A DNA stretch of 64,000 bases from assembly GCF_030297175.1 (NCBI RefSeq), contig NZ_AP028070.1, positions 3,658,001 through 3,722,000 on the forward strand, given 5' to 3'. Made by a program: the position numbers and the translations under genes. Under the pieces are notes generated by a model. That model was not told the origin of the DNA and did not search any database. It saw only the letters and a list, made by a program, of their open reading frames with translations. Source of the stretch: Marinobacter sp. LA51. GTDB taxonomy: Bacteria > Pseudomonadota > Gammaproteobacteria > Pseudomonadales > Oleiphilaceae. Shown in pieces: positions 8,938-16,910 of this stretch (position 1 is its first letter; every line of letters starts with the position of its first letter).

Positions 8938-9030
8938 CGCCAGCACGAGCAACCCGTGCAATGTCTTCCTTTTTGGGGCTCTGGTTTTCAGGTGCCCTTT
9001 TTTTATGGATATTTTTCAGTCAGGGCGGAC

Positions 9031-9651
9031 TCAGCCCTTGAAGCCCTTGCCCAGGATGTAGACCTCACGGGAGCGGGCCCGGGATGAATCCGGCTTGCGC
9101 ACCACCACCTTGTCGAACACCGCCCGTACCGATTTCAGGTACTCGTCGTAGCCCTCACCCTGAAACACCTTGGCCAGGAAGTTGCCTTTCGGCTTGAGCA
9201 CCTGGCAGGCCATGTCCAGTGCCAGTTCCACCAGATACATAGAGGACGCCTGGTCAGCCACAGTCACACCACTGATGTTCGGGGCCATATCGGAAATCAC
9301 CACATCCACCGGGGCATCGCCCAGGGTAGTCATGATGGCGTCGAACACGTCGTTCTCGGTGAAGTCACCCTGAATAAACTCGACCCCGGCAATGGCGTCC
9401 ATCTCCAGGATATCCGAGGCAATGACCCGGCCCTTGTGGCCCACGAGGTTGGCCGCCACCTGCGACCAGCCACCCGGTGCCGAACCCAGATCCATAACCA
9501 CCATGTTGGGGTGGATCAAACGGTCCTTCTTGTTGATCTCCAGGAGCTTGTAACTGGCGCGGGAGCGATAGCCGTCCACCTGCGCCTGTTTCACGAAGGG
9601 GTCGTTCACATGCTCTTCAAGCCAGCGGTTACTGCTTTTGGATCGGGCCAT
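9031..9651 (-). CDS. rlmE: 23S rRNA (uridine-2552-2'-O)-methyltransferase RlmE (FtsJ/RrmJ)
   Basis: Starting at the ATG 9651 ([10 protein letters not shown]) gives 206 residues, the usual RlmE length; the open frame upstream of it is not conserved-looking. The SAM-binding motif G-S-A-P-G-G-W lies at 56-62. The catalytic K-D-K-E tetrad is complete: Lys35 (S-Y-K), Asp121 (I-S-D-M-A-P-N), Lys161 (L-A-K-V-F-Q-G) and Glu196 (S-R-E-V-Y). RlmE methylates U2552 in the A-loop of 23S rRNA at a late step of 50S assembly. In many gammaproteobacteria ftsH follows rlmE; here it does not, since the neighbouring gene is the convergent yqhD. Confidence 0.97.
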   Translation of the reverse strand: MARSKSSNRWLEEHVNDPFVKQAQVDGYRSRASYKLLEINKKDRLIHPNMVVMDLGSAPGGWSQVAANLVGHKGRVIASDILEMDAIAGVEFIQGDFTENDVFDAIMTTLGDAPVDVVISDMAPNISGVTVADQASSMYLVELALDMACQVLKPKGNFLAKVFQGEGYDEYLKSVRAVFDKVVVRKPDSSRARSREVYILGKGFKG

Positions 9652-9809
9652 AGGACTCATCAATAGCGGGGGAAACGGTCTGTTATTGTACGTGCCGGGC
9701 GCCGTCCCGGCAAAATCCTGACATCCGCTGCCGGCGCACGTACAATTCGCATATTCCAGCTCCCACCTCGACCGCGTACGCGGCTCGGGCGCAGCCACGG
9801 GCGACCATT

Positions 9810-10553
9810 GTGAAACTGAACGACATTCGAAAACTGCACCATAAAAAGTACCGCCAGGAATTCGGCCATTACCTGGTCGAGGGTGAACACCTGGTGCTGG
9901 AACTGCAGAAAGCCGTCGCCCGGCAGCCGGCGCTGGTGAGCACCGAGCTGTACGTCACCTCAGAGTACGAGCACTGGCAGAGCCCGTTTACCACGCACCT
10001 GGTGAGTGACCGCCAGATGGCACAACTGGCCGACACCCGAACACCCCAGGGCATCCTTGCGGTGGTGGCCATGCCGGAGGCAAACCAGGGCGCTGCGGTA
10101 CCGTCTAATGTCGGCGAGCGGGCGGTGTACCTGCACGAGGTTCAGGATCCTGGCAATCTCGGGACTATATTGCGCACCCTGGCCTGGTTCGGCGGCTTTC
10201 GCTGCCTGCTCAGCCCCGGCAGTGTCGACCCTTACAATCCCAAGGTGGTGCGTGCTAGCATGGGCGCGCTGTTTCACCTGCCATTGGAAACCGACGTAAG
10301 CCTGGAGCAACTCTCCAGCCGCTACCAGCGCATCGCCTGCCTCGACCTCAATGGCACCGCGCTGACCTCAGCCGAATTCCCCCGACACGACTGTTACCTG
10401 TTCGGCAACGAGGCCCGGGGTGTGCCCCGGAGCGCACTGGAAGAGCTCGGCGCCGTGCCCTACACCATTGCCGGACAGGGGGCGATTGAATCCCTGAATC
10501 TGGCCACCTCGGTGAACATCTGCGCCTACGAACTGAACCGGGGAGCCTCCTGA
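9810..10553 (+). CDS. TrmH/SpoU-family RNA 2'-O-methyltransferase
   Basis: A 247-residue SPOUT methyltransferase with an N-terminal substrate-binding domain ([10 protein letters not shown], residues 22-31). The C-terminal knotted domain has all three SpoU motifs: [12 protein letters not shown] (motif 1, catalytic Arg), F-G-N-E-A-R-G-V (motif 2) and [10 protein letters not shown] (motif 3). These enzymes methylate ribose 2'-OH groups in rRNA or tRNA with SAM. The target cannot be fixed from sequence. It is divergent from rlmE, another 2'-O-methyltransferase, across a 158-bp region. Confidence 0.9.
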   Translation: MKLNDIRKLHHKKYRQEFGHYLVEGEHLVLELQKAVARQPALVSTELYVTSEYEHWQSPFTTHLVSDRQMAQLADTRTPQGILAVVAMPEANQGAAVPSNVGERAVYLHEVQDPGNLGTILRTLAWFGGFRCLLSPGSVDPYNPKVVRASMGALFHLPLETDVSLEQLSSRYQRIACLDLNGTALTSAEFPRHDCYLFGNEARGVPRSALEELGAVPYTIAGQGAIESLNLATSVNICAYELNRGAS

Positions 10554-10668
10554 TACCCCACTGCGACCTGAGCGAATCCGGCAACTATTGTGGTGGATTT
10601 CGTCATTGCCTGTAGCAAGCTAATTGGCGAAGATGATGGCCTGATGCCCTAACCCCGGATGCCCGCCC

Positions 10669-11334
10669 ATGGACCAGTATCTACAGCCCACCGCGTTCTT
10701 TGATTACGAAAATCCGGAGCTCAAGAACTGGATAGCCGAGCAGTTACAAGGCGTGTCCGATGATCCGGTGGAACAGGTCAAGGCGCTCTACTTAGCCGTT
10801 CGGGACCAGGTCAGCTACAACCCGTACGTATTCCGGACTGATCCGAACACCTTCAGCGCCAGCCACGCCCTGAGCAGTGGCGAGTCCTACTGTATTCCGA
10901 AAGCGGTTCTGCTGGGCGCGGCCGCCCGTTCATTGGGCATTCCCAGCCGGCTGGGGTTGGCCGACGTCCGCAATCACCTGTCCAGCCCGAAACTGATCGA
11001 GTGGCTGCAGTCGGATATTTTCCGCATGCACGGCTTTATCGAGCTGTACCTGAACGGCCGCTGGGTGAAAGCGACGCCGGCATTTAACCGGCAGCTTTGC
11101 GAGTTGATGAAGGTAGCGCCGCTGGAGTTCGATGGCATCAACGATTCGGTTTTCCAGGAGTACACCGACGCCGGTCAGGCGCACATGGAGTACGTTAACG
11201 ACCACGGTGTGTTCGACGACGTGCCACACGCCTTTATCGTGACCGGAATCGAGAACGCCTATCCACACCTGTTCGGTGACGAACGCGCGGCAAATGCCAG
11301 CCACGGCAGCCTTCAGGCGGATATCGAGCAATAG
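10669..11334 (+). CDS. Transglutaminase-like (papain-fold) protein
   Basis: A 221-residue protein with a transglutaminase-like core. A-V-R-D-Q-V-S-Y-N (43-51) precedes the active-site Cys75 in G-E-S-Y-C-I-P-K-A, and His121 sits in R-M-H-G-F-I-E-L-Y. The third catalytic position, usually Asp, falls in A-T-P-A-F-N, where I see no Asp. An Asn may take the role, or the position is elsewhere. There is no signal peptide, so it should be cytoplasmic. Bacterial proteins of this fold act as proteases, amidases or transglutaminases, and no substrate can be proposed. It is flanked by gaps of 115 and 18 bp and converges with the binding-protein gene. Confidence 0.8.
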   Translation: MDQYLQPTAFFDYENPELKNWIAEQLQGVSDDPVEQVKALYLAVRDQVSYNPYVFRTDPNTFSASHALSSGESYCIPKAVLLGAAARSLGIPSRLGLADVRNHLSSPKLIEWLQSDIFRMHGFIELYLNGRWVKATPAFNRQLCELMKVAPLEFDGINDSVFQEYTDAGQAHMEYVNDHGVFDDVPHAFIVTGIENAYPHLFGDERAANASHGSLQADIEQ

Positions 11335-11352
11335 ACGGCGAATCGTCCGAAG

Positions 11353-12507
11353 TCAGTCCTTCTGGGCCCATTGCTCAGCCGAGGATCCAGCCGCTAGCGC
11401 ACCTGTTATCGCATCCATGAGTTCATTGGCACTGCGCCCGCCCGCCGACCGTTCGGAACTGGCCGCCATACTGAACTGGTTGAAATCGACCCGTTGCCAG
11501 TTCAATGGGTCCAAGATGCGCTCAACCCGGGCAATGTTGGCACGGGTGGCCGGTTCCAGCTGATAGCTCAGTACCGGTGTGTTCAAGACGAAATCGTGGC
11601 CCCTGTGATAGTCATTCAACAGCAACAGCAATAACCCGCCACCCATGAAATGCCGGCCCAGACTGACCTCCAGGTCGCCCTGACGAATTGCCTCCAGGGC
11701 TCGTGGCTCCCAATCGACACCACCTACAAGCAGGTCTTTCCCGGGTGCCCGTCCAACCCGCTTGGCCGCCTCAATGGCGCCCAGAGCCATACCATCGCTG
11801 GCACTCCAGATCAGCGTAGTTTGCGGGTAGCGCTGCAGCAGTACCGCCGACTTTGCAGCAGCCTCGTCCGCACTCCAGTCGGCATGAACCAACTGGGACA
11901 GCTTCATGCGGTTCTGATCAACCTCCTGCATCAGCCCCAGATCGCGATCCTTGGAAGCGGATGAATCACGGGTACCACTGAGACCGATCATTGAAGGCGG
12001 ACCGGCGTTCTCCGATGTGGAAAGCCCGCTGGCTTTCTGTGCCAGCATCCGGGCAAGCGTCCGACCCGCGGTAATATTGTCGGGAGCCAGATGACCAATC
12101 CAGCCATCCAGACGCTCACGGGGCAAGCCCACTTTCTCCCTGGCACCTGCCGGGATGTCGGTATTGATGGTAAACACTTTGACGCCAGCGTCGTGAGCCA
12201 GGGTCAACATGCGGGCAGTCACGTTCTCCTTGCACATGAACACCAGGTAGTCGGGCCTGGATGGCCGCTCGAGTACCTGTTCTGCTAACTGCAAATAACT
12301 AAGGCGATGGCGCTCGTGGTCGGTGACCACTTCCAGCTCAATCTCGAGGTCATCGGCGACGGCGTGCATAAACCCCGACACCAGGGCCCAGAAACGCGAA
12401 TCGTCCGGTTCCAGGAATACGACACTGAACCGGTCACCAGCGTACGCAGCATTCAGCAGCAGCGACCACAGCAGGCCGATCACAACCAACGGACGACAGA
12501 CCTTCAT
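11353..12507 (-). CDS. Periplasmic sugar-binding-type ABC substrate-binding protein (orphan)
   Basis: A 384-residue exported protein: signal peptide ending around A-Y-A-G (residue 23), then a type I periplasmic-binding fold (F-S-V-V-F-L-E-P-D..F-W start, V-F-T-I-N-T-D hinge strand, G-L-S-G-T-R, W-S-A-S-D-G-M-A-L-G-A and G-G-V-D-W). These are the blocks of the Peripla_BP_4/RbsB-like family that binds sugars or quorum signals such as AI-2. No permease or ATPase gene is adjacent, so it may feed a distant transporter or act as a sensor partner. The start has GAGGTG upstream. Confidence 0.8.
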   Translation of the reverse strand: MKVCRPLVVIGLLWSLLLNAAYAGDRFSVVFLEPDDSRFWALVSGFMHAVADDLEIELEVVTDHERHRLSYLQLAEQVLERPSRPDYLVFMCKENVTARMLTLAHDAGVKVFTINTDIPAGAREKVGLPRERLDGWIGHLAPDNITAGRTLARMLAQKASGLSTSENAGPPSMIGLSGTRDSSASKDRDLGLMQEVDQNRMKLSQLVHADWSADEAAAKSAVLLQRYPQTTLIWSASDGMALGAIEAAKRVGRAPGKDLLVGGVDWEPRALEAIRQGDLEVSLGRHFMGGGLLLLLLNDYHRGHDFVLNTPVLSYQLEPATRANIARVERILDPLNWQRVDFNQFSMAASSERSAGGRSANELMDAITGALAAGSSAEQWAQKD

Positions 12508-12744
12508 CGCGCCAATTCACCTCGAGAGCCGGAGCATTAAAAGCAGGTTAGGCAGCTAACTTATCCCAGTCATCCAATTCGAAACAAGCGATACCGACCG
12601 GGCATCTGCAATGATGAGACATCGGCACTACTAATTCGTCTATTTAGTCGCTCACTTACCGACAGCAACCCACAAAAAAAGGCACCGGATCGCTCCGGTG
12701 CCTCTTGCTCTCTCATCAGGCTTGTCAGGTGATGTTCACTCTGT
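12508..12744. other. Intergenic region between the binding-protein and ahpF genes
   Basis: These 237 bases lie upstream of the binding-protein gene and downstream of ahpF. They hold the binding-protein promoter region and the ahpF terminator at the ahpF end. I see no small gene. Confidence 0.5.
12674..12702 (-). terminator. Rho-independent terminator of ahpF
   Basis: Nine-base arms GGCACCGGA/TCCGGTGCC around a TCGC loop. On the minus strand the stem is followed by seven T residues, so it terminates the ahpF transcript. Confidence 0.9.
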
Positions 12745-14331
12745 TCAGGCCGCCTGTTCTTCGTCGTCTTCCACCGAATTCCGGATCAGGAAGTCGAAGG
12801 CGCTGAGCGCCGCTTTCGAACCTTCGCCCATGGAAATGACGATCTGCTTATAAGGCACGGTAGTGACGTCGCCAGCCGCGAAGACACCCGGGATGGAGGT
12901 CTCATTGCGGTCATTGACCACGATTTCACCGTGCTGGCTGAGCTCGATGTCGCCCTTCAACCACTCGGTGTTCGGCACCAGACCGATCTGGATGAAAACC
13001 CCTTCCAGGGCCACGTGGTGCTCTTCACCGGTGTTTCGATCCTTGTAGTTCAGGCCGCTCACCTTGCCGTTCTCACCGGTGATTTCGGTGGTCTGGCCCG
13101 AGGTGATGATTTCCACGTTCTTCAGGCTGCGCAGCTTCTTCTGAAGCACATCATCGGCGCGCATCTCCGCACCAAACTCGATCAGGGTGACGTGCCCGAC
13201 GATGCCGGCGAGATCGATGGCCGCCTCGACACCGGAGTTACCGCCGCCAATCACCGAGACACGCTTGCCCTTGAACAGCGGGCCGTCACAATGCGGGCAG
13301 TAGGCTACGCCCTTGTTCCGGTACTCTTCCTCACCCGGAACACCAATCTGACGCCAGCGCGCACCGGTGGACAGCACCAGCGTGCGGGCCTTCAGGGAGC
13401 CACCATTCGCCAGACGGATTTCGTGGGGCATACCCGGTTTGGCGGCCGGAATCAGCTTCTCGGCGCGCTGCATGTTCATGATGTCGACGTCGTATTCCTT
13501 GACGTGCTGCTCCATGGCACCAACCAGCTTGGGGCCTTCGGTGTAGGGCACCGATATCAGGTTTTCGATACCCATGGTATCCGCTACCTGGCCGCCAAAG
13601 CGCTCCGCCGCGATACCGGTGGAGATACCCTTCCGCGAGGCGTAGATCGCCGCCGAGGCACCGGCAGGGCCGCCGCCAACCACCAGCACTTCAAAGATGT
13701 CTTTCTGGTTGATCTTCTCGGCCTCTTTCTCGTCGGACTTGGTATCCAGACGGGCGACGATCTCTTCCATGGTCATACGGCCCTGACCCCAGGATTCGCC
13801 GTTAAGATAAACGCTGGGCACGGCCATTACTTCCCGCTGCTCCACTTCGTCCTGGAACAGTGCACCGTCAATGGCGGTGTGCTTGATGTTCGGGTTCAAC
13901 ACACTCATCAGGTTCAGGGCCTGCACCACGTCCGGGCAGTTCTGGCACGACAGCGAAAAGTAGGTTTCGAACTCGAACGAACCATCAAGTTCCTGTACCT
14001 GCTCGATCACTTCCTGAGCCGCTTTGGAGGGGTGGCCGCCTACCTGCAACAGCGCCAATACCAGCGAGGTGAACTCGTGGCCCATGGGAATACCGGCAAA
14101 GCGCACACCAATGTCGGTGCCGATGCGGTTAATGGCAAACGATGGCCGACGCACGTCGGTGGCATCTTCAGTCCGCAGACTGATCTTGTCTGACATGGGC
14201 TCAAGCTCTTCCAGCAACTGCCTCAGTTCCTGGGACTTGTCGCCGTCGTCGTAGGCCGCAACCAGCTCGATTGGCTGCTGCAGCTTGTCCATGTAGGCTT
14301 TCAGTTGCTCCTTGATACCGGCATCCAACAT
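12745..14331 (-). CDS. ahpF: Alkyl hydroperoxide reductase subunit F (AhpF)
   Basis: Choosing the ATG at 14331, preceded by GAGAGGAAAG, gives 528 residues. With this start the two redox centres fall at Cys129/Cys132 (C-Q-N-C, N-terminal double-thioredoxin domain) and Cys345/Cys348 (C-P-H-C, thioredoxin-reductase domain), the positions known for E. coli AhpF. FAD binding is marked by V-V-G-G-G-P-A-G near residue 219 and a second G-G-G-N-S-G motif for NADH. AhpF passes electrons from NADH to AhpC for reduction of H2O2 and organic hydroperoxides in the cytosol. The partner ahpC is 1.7 kb away on the same strand with its own promoter. Both have OxyR-type sites. Confidence 0.97.
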   Translation of the reverse strand: MLDAGIKEQLKAYMDKLQQPIELVAAYDDGDKSQELRQLLEELEPMSDKISLRTEDATDVRRPSFAINRIGTDIGVRFAGIPMGHEFTSLVLALLQVGGHPSKAAQEVIEQVQELDGSFEFETYFSLSCQNCPDVVQALNLMSVLNPNIKHTAIDGALFQDEVEQREVMAVPSVYLNGESWGQGRMTMEEIVARLDTKSDEKEAEKINQKDIFEVLVVGGGPAGASAAIYASRKGISTGIAAERFGGQVADTMGIENLISVPYTEGPKLVGAMEQHVKEYDVDIMNMQRAEKLIPAAKPGMPHEIRLANGGSLKARTLVLSTGARWRQIGVPGEEEYRNKGVAYCPHCDGPLFKGKRVSVIGGGNSGVEAAIDLAGIVGHVTLIEFGAEMRADDVLQKKLRSLKNVEIITSGQTTEITGENGKVSGLNYKDRNTGEEHHVALEGVFIQIGLVPNTEWLKGDIELSQHGEIVVNDRNETSIPGVFAAGDVTTVPYKQIVISMGEGSKAALSAFDFLIRNSVEDDEEQAA

Positions 14332-14667
14332 GTATTCTTTCCTCTCTAGGTCAGCGTGACACCAAGTCACTGAATTCAATACGGGTTAAAATTCAACGTG
14401 GGGCAACAATACGGCTTGCCCGGCGCACGCTCAAATTGATTGCCCCAAACTGTCTGATAGAGCCATGCTATACGAAGCTAAAGCATCATTAAGATTACCC
14501 CTGCCAATAATCACAGGCTCCCCTACCTACCTGCCCCCTGCAATTACTGGCATGCCTGCACGTTAGGACGAATAGCGCATGTTGGTATTGATGGGACTCA
14601 ACTATCATTACGGGTAGACAGCGGGCTCATTTGACACATCCCACTCCGCGAACAGAATAGGCAGCAC
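14332..14667. other. Divergent control region between ahpF and the DUF3581 gene
   Basis: 336 bases without a gene. The half near ahpF holds the ahpF promoter and an OxyR-type operator (14406-14471). The half near the DUF3581 gene is AT-richer and should hold that gene's promoter, but I could not pick a convincing -35/-10 pair there. Confidence 0.6.
14406..14471 (-). promoter_or_regulatory. ahpF promoter with OxyR-type operator
   Basis: Positions 14435-14471 read ATTG-N7-CAAA-N7-ATAG-N7-CTAT. This is the four-element OxyR spacing, with a perfect ATAG-N7-CTAT half (14457-14471) and a weaker half. On the minus strand the operator is followed directly by TTGAGC (14429-14434) and, after 17 bases, TATTGT (14406-14411), a plausible -35/-10 pair. 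OxyR abutting the -35 box is the classical activating geometry. The same layout recurs upstream of ahpC. Confidence 0.68.
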
Positions 14668-15390
14668 ATGTTTTTAGACCGTTTTCATTCGATACAGCAA
14701 GGACGTATCCACATTACCGCGCTCCAGGCCAGCCGTTTTGCCAAGGAGATTGCCGGTGATTTCAATCCAATTCATGACCCCGACGCCCGCCGATTCTGCG
14801 TGCCCGGTGACCTGCTGTTTGCGGTGGTGGTTTCGCATTTCGGTCTCTCTGCCAACATGACTTTCCAATTCAAAAGCCTGCTAGGGGACGGAGTGCCCCT
14901 GGAATTCCGGGAACCGGAGGAAGGTCGCGTTGAGCTGTGCGACGCCAATGGCAAGGTCTATCTGGAGGTCACTCACAGCGGCCCGAGCACCCGCGATGAA
15001 ACCACCATCGAGAATTTCACCCGCTGCTACGTTTCAGCCTCTGGCAAGAATTTCCCGCATACATTGCAGCCACTGATGGAATCGAACGGGGTCATGTTCA
15101 ATCCTGATCGCCCCATGGTGATGTACGAAAGCATGAGCCTGGCACTGGATCGTCTGGATGCCAGCGACCCGGAACTGGAACTGCATGACGCCCAGCTGGC
15201 CGCCAACGGCAAGCGTGGCAACGTCACCCTGGAGTATCGGCTGCTGTCCGATCACAAACCGGTTGGCCAGGTTTCCAAGCGCCTGGTGCTCGGTGGCCTG
15301 CGACCCTACTGCCCGGACGCCATGGCCGGCGTACTGGAAGAGTTTTACCGGCTTAAGGCCCGGGGTGTGGATTACGGCAGTAACCTGTAA
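14668..15390 (+). CDS. DUF3581 family protein
   Basis: A 240-residue protein matching the DUF3581 family of gammaproteobacteria. The region A-S-R-F-A-K-E-I-A-G-D-F-N-P-I-H-D (23-39) followed by R-F-C-V-P-G-D-L-L-F-A is its hallmark. The D-F-N-P-I-H segment resembles the active-site motif of MaoC-type hot-dog hydratases, so a hot-dog fold acting on acyl thioesters is possible but unproven. It has no signal peptide or membrane segment. It lies between ahpF (divergent) and the Prx5 gene (same strand, 76 bp later) without an evident link to peroxide defence. Confidence 0.82.
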   Translation: MFLDRFHSIQQGRIHITALQASRFAKEIAGDFNPIHDPDARRFCVPGDLLFAVVVSHFGLSANMTFQFKSLLGDGVPLEFREPEEGRVELCDANGKVYLEVTHSGPSTRDETTIENFTRCYVSASGKNFPHTLQPLMESNGVMFNPDRPMVMYESMSLALDRLDASDPELELHDAQLAANGKRGNVTLEYRLLSDHKPVGQVSKRLVLGGLRPYCPDAMAGVLEEFYRLKARGVDYGSNL

Positions 15391-15466
15391 GCCATACCAT
15401 TGCTGCGAGTAATGACAACGAACCATTCAATAACACTCTCATCAACACCCTCATCGGAGCAGGCAT

Positions 15467-15943
15467 ATGGCGATTCAGGTAGGCGAGCGGTTACCCAACA
15501 TTGAACTGCAGGTGATGGGCAGCAACGGCCCGGAGAAGGTACAGACCGGCGACCTGTTTGCCGGCAAGAAAGTGGTGCTGTTCGCGGTGCCTGGAGCTTT
15601 TACCCCAACCTGCTCGGCCGCGCACCTGCCCGGCTTTGTGGTCGATGCCGACACACTGAAGGCCAGGGGCGTCGACAGCATTATCTGCACCTCGGTCAAC
15701 GACACCTTCGTGATGGATGCCTGGGGCAAGGCCCATAACGCCGAGCAGATCGTCATGCTCGCCGATGGCGTGGCTGAGTTCGCCAGGGCAATTGGCTTGA
15801 CCCAGGATCGGACTGCCAGCCAGATGGGCATTCGCAGCCAGCGCTACGCCATGATCGTGAACGATGGCGTGGTTGAAGTGCTTAACATCGATGAAAAGGG
15901 CCTGGAAACCACCAGCTCGGAAGCCATTCTGGCGGCACTGTAA
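15467..15943 (+). CDS. Prx5-type peroxiredoxin (redoxin family)
   Basis: A 158-residue peroxiredoxin of the Prx5 class. The peroxidatic site V-P-G-A-F-T-P-T-C-S places Cys49 in the family motif P-G-A-F-T-P-x-C-S. The C-S-V-N-D equivalent (C-T-S-V-N-D-T-F-V-M-D-A-W) and the conserved R-S-Q-R-Y are present. No fused glutaredoxin domain is seen, so reduction probably depends on a separate glutaredoxin or thioredoxin. It reduces hydrogen peroxide and alkyl hydroperoxides. It faces ahpC across a shared terminator, so the neighbourhood is a peroxide-defence cluster. I see no OxyR-type motif directly upstream. Confidence 0.93.
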   Translation: MAIQVGERLPNIELQVMGSNGPEKVQTGDLFAGKKVVLFAVPGAFTPTCSAAHLPGFVVDADTLKARGVDSIICTSVNDTFVMDAWGKAHNAEQIVMLADGVAEFARAIGLTQDRTASQMGIRSQRYAMIVNDGVVEVLNIDEKGLETTSSEAILAAL

Positions 15944-15988
15944 CGGCTGGTCCGGCTTTTCCGTCGGCAATTCATCCCGTTTAGACGC

Positions 15989-16016
15989 AAAAAACCCCGG
16001 TAAAACCGGGGTTTTT
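15989..16016. terminator. Bidirectional terminator between prx5 and ahpC
   Basis: A CCCCGG/CCGGGG stem flanked by A and T runs on the two sides, loop TAAAA. It can stop transcripts from both the peroxiredoxin (plus) and ahpC (minus). Confidence 0.9.
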
Positions 16017-16072
16017 CAATCGTGGGCCTGCAACGCAGGCCCTGATCTATCGTTTCACCTGAGTAGGGAAAC

Positions 16073-16636
16073 TTAGATCTTGCCGACCAGGTCCAGTGAC
16101 GGAGTCAGCGTCTCTTCGCCTTCTTTCCACTTCGCAGGGCACACTTCACCCGGGTGGTTGCGCACGTACTGGGCGGCCTTCACTTTACGCATCAGGTCGT
16201 CAGCGTCACGGCCGATACCTTCAGCAGTGATTTCCATCGCCTGGATGACGCCATCCGGATCGATCAGGAAAGTGGCACGATCGGCCAGGCCCTGACCTTC
16301 GCGCATTACGCCGAAGTTGTTGGTGATGGAACCGTTCTGGTCGCCAACCATGTAGTAGTTGATCTTGCCGATGGTGTCGGAGCTGCTGTGCCACGCTTTG
16401 TGGGTGAAGTGGGTGTCGGTGGACACGGAGAACACTTCAACGCCCAGCTTCTGCAGTTCTTCGTACTTATCGGCAACGTCGCCCAGCTCGGTCGGGCATA
16501 CGAAGGTGAAGTCGGCCGGATAGAAGAAGAAGATCGACCACTTGCCTTTCACGTCGGCTTCGCTGATGTCGACGAACTCGCCCTGTTTGAAGGCAGTTGC
16601 GTTAAACGGCTTAATTTCGCTGTTGATAATGCCCAT
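16073..16636 (-). CDS. ahpC: Alkyl hydroperoxide reductase subunit C (AhpC), 2-Cys peroxiredoxin
   Basis: The ATG at 16636, preceded by GAGGAG, gives 187 residues, the same length as E. coli AhpC. The peroxidatic Cys47 lies in F-T-F-V-C-P-T-E and the resolving Cys166 in G-E-V-C-P-A, both at the positions known for the family. The open frame upstream of this start is not conserved. AhpC reduces H2O2, organic peroxides and peroxynitrite in the cytosol and is recycled by AhpF. It is transcribed from its own promoter with an OxyR-type operator. Confidence 0.98.
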   Translation of the reverse strand: MGIINSEIKPFNATAFKQGEFVDISEADVKGKWSIFFFYPADFTFVCPTELGDVADKYEELQKLGVEVFSVSTDTHFTHKAWHSSSDTIGKINYYMVGDQNGSITNNFGVMREGQGLADRATFLIDPDGVIQAMEITAEGIGRDADDLMRKVKAAQYVRNHPGEVCPAKWKEGEETLTPSLDLVGKI

Positions 16637-16688
16637 TAAAGAACACTCCTCATTAGTGGATTCAAGGATCGATTGGATAACGGCGCCC

Positions 16689-16754
16689 AGAGTACGAGAC
16701 CAGGGCACCTGGATAAAATTGATAATTCCCAACCCAGAGATAGGCATTGCCTAT
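16689..16754 (-). promoter_or_regulatory. ahpC promoter with OxyR-type operator
   Basis: Positions 16718-16754 read ATTG-N7-CCAA-N7-ATAG-N7-CTAT, with a perfect ATAG-N7-CTAT half at 16740-16754. On the minus strand it is followed directly by TTTATC (16712-16717) and, after 17 bases, TACTCT (16689-16694). The element order, spacing and contact with the -35 box equal those at ahpF. The predicted transcript start is about 45 bases before the ATG. Confidence 0.68.
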
Positions 16755-16910
16755 TTTCAGTGGAGGAACAACAAAGCCTCCAGACAAAAAGCGGCCACAA
16801 CGGGAATTCGGGCGGCTGCCACCCTGTTTATGGAGACGGAAATACTAACTTCAACATGTGACGGAATAACGATGGGCTAAACTTAACACTCTGCCGGGAG
16901 GAACCAGGCT

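Noticed and set aside
12931..14193. 420-codon open frame on the plus strand opposite ahpF
   Set aside because: It is fully antisense to a certain ahpF gene, shows no domain, and long antisense frames are common in GC-rich genes.
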